The notes under the pieces: generated by a model
Told to the model about the DNA's origin: nothing
What the model saw: only the letters and a program-made list of their open reading frames with translations
The model's database searches: none
Source: Chloroflexota bacterium
GTDB lineage: Bacteria; Chloroflexota; Dehalococcoidia; SZUA-161
Reading direction: 5' to 3'
Length of the DNA: 15,947 nt
Assembly: GCA_030668425.1 (NCBI GenBank)
Contig: DAOUTY010000013.1
Coordinates: 1 to 15,947 of the forward strand
Program-made: the position numbers and the translations under genes
Shown: positions 13,754-15,947 of the stretch, one piece after another
Layout: each line of letters opens with the position of its first letter
Position numbering within the stretch: the stretch's first letter is position 1

Positions 13754-15607
13754 TCAAGCGGTATACTCTTCTAGCCCCAGCTCTTTGAGCTTCTCAGGAG
13801 TAGGCTTGCCGGTAGCCTTATCCCATCCTCGCAGCTCATAGTACTTGTCCAACATCGCAGGTAAATTCTCATTTACCTTGCCAGCGGCTGGACCCTCGGT
13901 CAGCGGTTCCTCCAACAGCCTGGGGGGTAATGTATCATCGGCTCTGGTCACTCCCTCCCTCACATTAAAGACCCTGGCAAGGTTATAAGCCCTTTCGCCA
14001 ACCCTCATCAAATCATCGTACGTGAAATCGTGTCCGAGACAGTGTGCCACCAACTCCACCCATTCATCAGAGGCTACACAGAATCCCATGAACTTACATG
14101 CTCCGAGGGTATCAAGCGCGGTCATGACATTCTCCAGATCCACTAGAATGTGAACCTCTTCGGGATCGGCAACAAGCGAATCCTTGATTTGGCTGTCTGG
14201 AATACACAGGAAAGGAATATCGAGAAAAGTAGGGCCCTGGATATAGGCTGTAACGTGGTCGCCACCCCTGTTGGCGACAGCATATGCCAGCCCGGTTATT
14301 TGAACCGCTCTGGAGTCGTAGGCGGGAAGCTCCAGCCCCTTAACATTCATAGCGAATCGTTCGCTTCCCTTATCTAATTTCTGGGCCATCCTTCTTGTCC
14401 CCTCAGCCAGGAAATCACCAAACCCCTCTCTCTTGGCTATCTTATGTATCAGCTCTATTACGATGTCAGGATCACCAAATCTGAGCTCTAATCCATCTGT
14501 ATCTGATTTTGTTAAGATTTCCTTCTCGTAGCATTCAATAGCGAAACCTATGGTGGCTCCTGTTGAGATTGTATCCAGGCCATAGTCATTGCACAGGTAG
14601 TGCGCCATTGTAATTGCTTCCATATCGGTAACGTGGCACGAACCACCCAAGGTTCCCACGCTTTCGAATTCCGGTCCTTCCCCACTGGCGCCTTTATACT
14701 TCCCTTGCCTGATCTCACTCCGCCTTCCACACCTGAGCGGACAGGCAAAGCATCCCATCGGTTCTATAAGAACCTTCTCACTGAGGGCTTGCGCGTTTAT
14801 TTCCTCAAGTTCGGGGAAAACGCAGGTTTGCCAGTTCCTTGTAGGGAATCCGCCCCTTGCATTTACCAAATCGATAACAACGTTAGTGCCGAACGTCTCA
14901 AGTGCTACCTTGAACATATGCTGGTCCAATAACTCAAACTGTTTCTTTGACACCTCTTTAAAGGCAGTGGGATTTGCTATGTTGACTGGCTTCGTTCCGC
15001 ATACAGCGATAGCTTTCAGTAGCTTTGAGCCCATTACGGCGCCGCCGCCGCATCTTCCCGCTGCCCGGTGGAGGTCATTCATAATGCTGGCATATCTAAC
15101 CTGATTCTCACCAGCTATTCCGATGCAATCGACATTAAACTTCTCGCCCAACTCTTCTTTTATCAACTTTGTGGTCTCGGGAACACTTTTGCCCCACAAA
15201 TAACTCGCATCTCTGAGGTCGGCTTTGTCCTCCTCAATCACCAGGTAGACAGGCTTAGGTGATATGCCCTGGAAAATGATGCCGTCGTACCCTGTTTTCT
15301 TGAAGTCCACTCCCCAGAAACCGGCCGAGTTCGACTGCGCCCAAATACCGGTTAGTGGCGATTTGAAAACCCAGTTAAACCTTCCCGTGCTGGGAGCGAT
15401 GGTTCCGGTCAGCGCTCCAGTCATAAGTATAAGCTCGTTTTCAGGGCCAAGCGGCTCCGCACCCTTGGGAACCTCACGAAATAGATAATGGGTTGCCAGC
15501 CCTGCACCGGTCAAAAACTTGTCAAAAAGATCTTCGGGAATATCCTCTTGTGAAACTTTGCCCTCAGACAAATTGACCCTTAGAATCTTCCCATGGCCTC
15601 CGAACAT
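13754..15607 (-). CDS. Aldehyde:ferredoxin oxidoreductase family protein (617 aa)
   Basis: It is a tungsten- (or molybdenum-) bis-pterin enzyme that interconverts aldehydes and carboxylic acids with ferredoxin; cytoplasmic and oxygen-sensitive. The N-terminal AOR domain contains GALTGTIAPSTGRFN and SPLTGIWAQSNS. The pterin-binding motif GRCGGGAVMGSKLLKAI is at 184-200. The [4Fe-4S] cluster ligands are C286-x2-C289-x3-C293 and C504 (in TLGACKFMG). GPEFESVGTLGG (311-322) and YAVANRGGDH (442-451) match active-site segments containing the conserved Glu and His. The length equals typical AOR (~605-620 aa). Substrate identity (AOR, FOR, GOR or WOR type) is not decidable here. It is first in a three-gene operon, with AGGAGG 6 nt before the ATG and a strong promoter upstream. 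Confidence 0.95.
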   Translation of the reverse strand: MFGGHGKILRVNLSEGKVSQEDIPEDLFDKFLTGAGLATHYLFREVPKGAEPLGPENELILMTGALTGTIAPSTGRFNWVFKSPLTGIWAQSNSAGFWGVDFKKTGYDGIIFQGISPKPVYLVIEEDKADLRDASYLWGKSVPETTKLIKEELGEKFNVDCIGIAGENQVRYASIMNDLHRAAGRCGGGAVMGSKLLKAIAVCGTKPVNIANPTAFKEVSKKQFELLDQHMFKVALETFGTNVVIDLVNARGGFPTRNWQTCVFPELEEINAQALSEKVLIEPMGCFACPLRCGRRSEIRQGKYKGASGEGPEFESVGTLGGSCHVTDMEAITMAHYLCNDYGLDTISTGATIGFAIECYEKEILTKSDTDGLELRFGDPDIVIELIHKIAKREGFGDFLAEGTRRMAQKLDKGSERFAMNVKGLELPAYDSRAVQITGLAYAVANRGGDHVTAYIQGPTFLDIPFLCIPDSQIKDSLVADPEEVHILVDLENVMTALDTLGACKFMGFCVASDEWVELVAHCLGHDFTYDDLMRVGERAYNLARVFNVREGVTRADDTLPPRLLEEPLTEGPAAGKVNENLPAMLDKYYELRGWDKATGKPTPEKLKELGLEEYTA

Positions 15608-15668
15608 TGTGTACCTCCTGACTGGATTGAAGAAAGGTAGCTGTCATCTGTAGCGATTGGTAGAGGGT

Positions 15669-15697
15669 ATTCTAGGCTGATATTGCTTTCGCGTCAA
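15669..15697 (-). promoter_or_regulatory. Strong sigma-70-type promoter of the AOR operon
   Basis: On the minus strand TTGACG (15692-15697, 5/6) and TAGAAT (15669-15674, 5/6) are separated by exactly 17 nt. The predicted start is near 15662, giving a ~55-nt leader to the ATG at 15607. The rest of the 15608-15748 spacer shows a GC-rich run (CGCGCGCG) but no clear terminator for the gene to the right. Confidence 0.75.
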
Positions 15698-15748
15698 TAG
15701 GAAGAGGAATTGAAGCACAACTGTCTCTAGCTATCGCGCGCGCTTCGC

Positions 15749-15947
15749 TTACTTGCCCCTCTTTCGGATGACCAGTATTTGGCGAATTTCAGAACAGACC
15801 TCGATGTCGGGACATACTTCGCAGGAGATGTTGCTCTCGCATTCATATTCACCATTGGCGGTCTGTTTAATGCGCTCCCGGCGCAGATCATGGGACAACT
15901 TTCTCACCTGGGCGCCGATTTTATCAAGATTCTGCACATCCTCAATG
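15749..15947 (-). CDS. C-terminus of an unidentified cysteine-rich protein (cut by window edge)
   Basis: The frame is open to the right edge (ATT-GAG-GAT precede an in-frame GTG at 15935-15937), so this is the last ~65 residues of a longer protein rather than a complete 62-aa gene. A charged helix (IGAQVRKLSHDLRRERIKQ) is followed by four cysteines with spacing C-x5-C-x2-C-x5-C (YECESNISCEVCPDIEVC) and a basic end (VIRKRGK). The cysteine spacing suggests a metal or iron-sulfur site. I do not recognise the family. It lies ~140 nt upstream of the AOR operon and is probably a separate transcription unit, given the promoter between them. Confidence 0.6.
   Translation of the reverse strand, partial: IEDVQNLDKIGAQVRKLSHDLRRERIKQTANGEYECESNISCEVCPDIEVCSEIRQILVIRKRGK

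Overview
The window looks like a chromosomal stretch from an anaerobic member of the Chloroflexota, most plausibly a Dehalococcoidia-like lineage. This is inferred from the gene mix (a tungsten/molybdopterin aldehyde:ferredoxin oxidoreductase, a GSI-alpha type glutamine synthetase, tubulin-superfamily proteins that are not FtsZ) and from dispersed palindromic intergenic repeats. No rRNA or taxonomic marker is present, so the assignment is tentative. Every protein gene found is on the minus strand; only tRNA-Val is on the plus strand.

Left edge (1-484): the first ~72 codons of a tyrosine recombinase/integrase run off the window edge. It lies divergently beside an intact tRNA-Val(CAC) with its own promoter. 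A 13-nt stretch of the tRNA anticodon arm recurs in inverted orientation exactly over the start of the integrase gene.

Main block (485-9506): a tightly packed six-gene operon is read from right to left behind a TTGACA-17-TAAACC promoter with a hairpin at its predicted start point. The order is a small GAF-like protein, an exported single-pass membrane protein, a 904-aa tubulin/FtsZ-superfamily protein with a long coiled coil, a 790-aa polytopic membrane protein with a long helical cytoplasmic tail, a 324-aa protein with a possible PH-like N-terminus, and a second, shorter tubulin-like protein carrying an N-terminal zinc ribbon. Genes overlap by 4 nt or nearly abut. The pairing of two different tubulin-like GTPases with two membrane proteins suggests a membrane-associated cytoskeletal or membrane-remodelling machine. 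This is the most unusual part of the window.

Middle (9528-11517): glnA (GSI-alpha) with a long leader that holds inverted repeats, followed by a ~640-nt gene-free region whose distal part is a cluster of six different palindromic repeats.

Right block (11518-15697): an aldehyde:ferredoxin oxidoreductase, an AMP-forming acyl-CoA synthetase and an SCP2-like lipid-carrier protein form a three-gene operon behind a strong TTGACG-17-TAGAAT promoter. Together they could oxidise an aldehyde to the acid with ferredoxin reduction (or run in reverse) and activate the acid to its CoA ester. The right edge (15749-15947) holds the cysteine-rich C-terminus of an unidentified protein.
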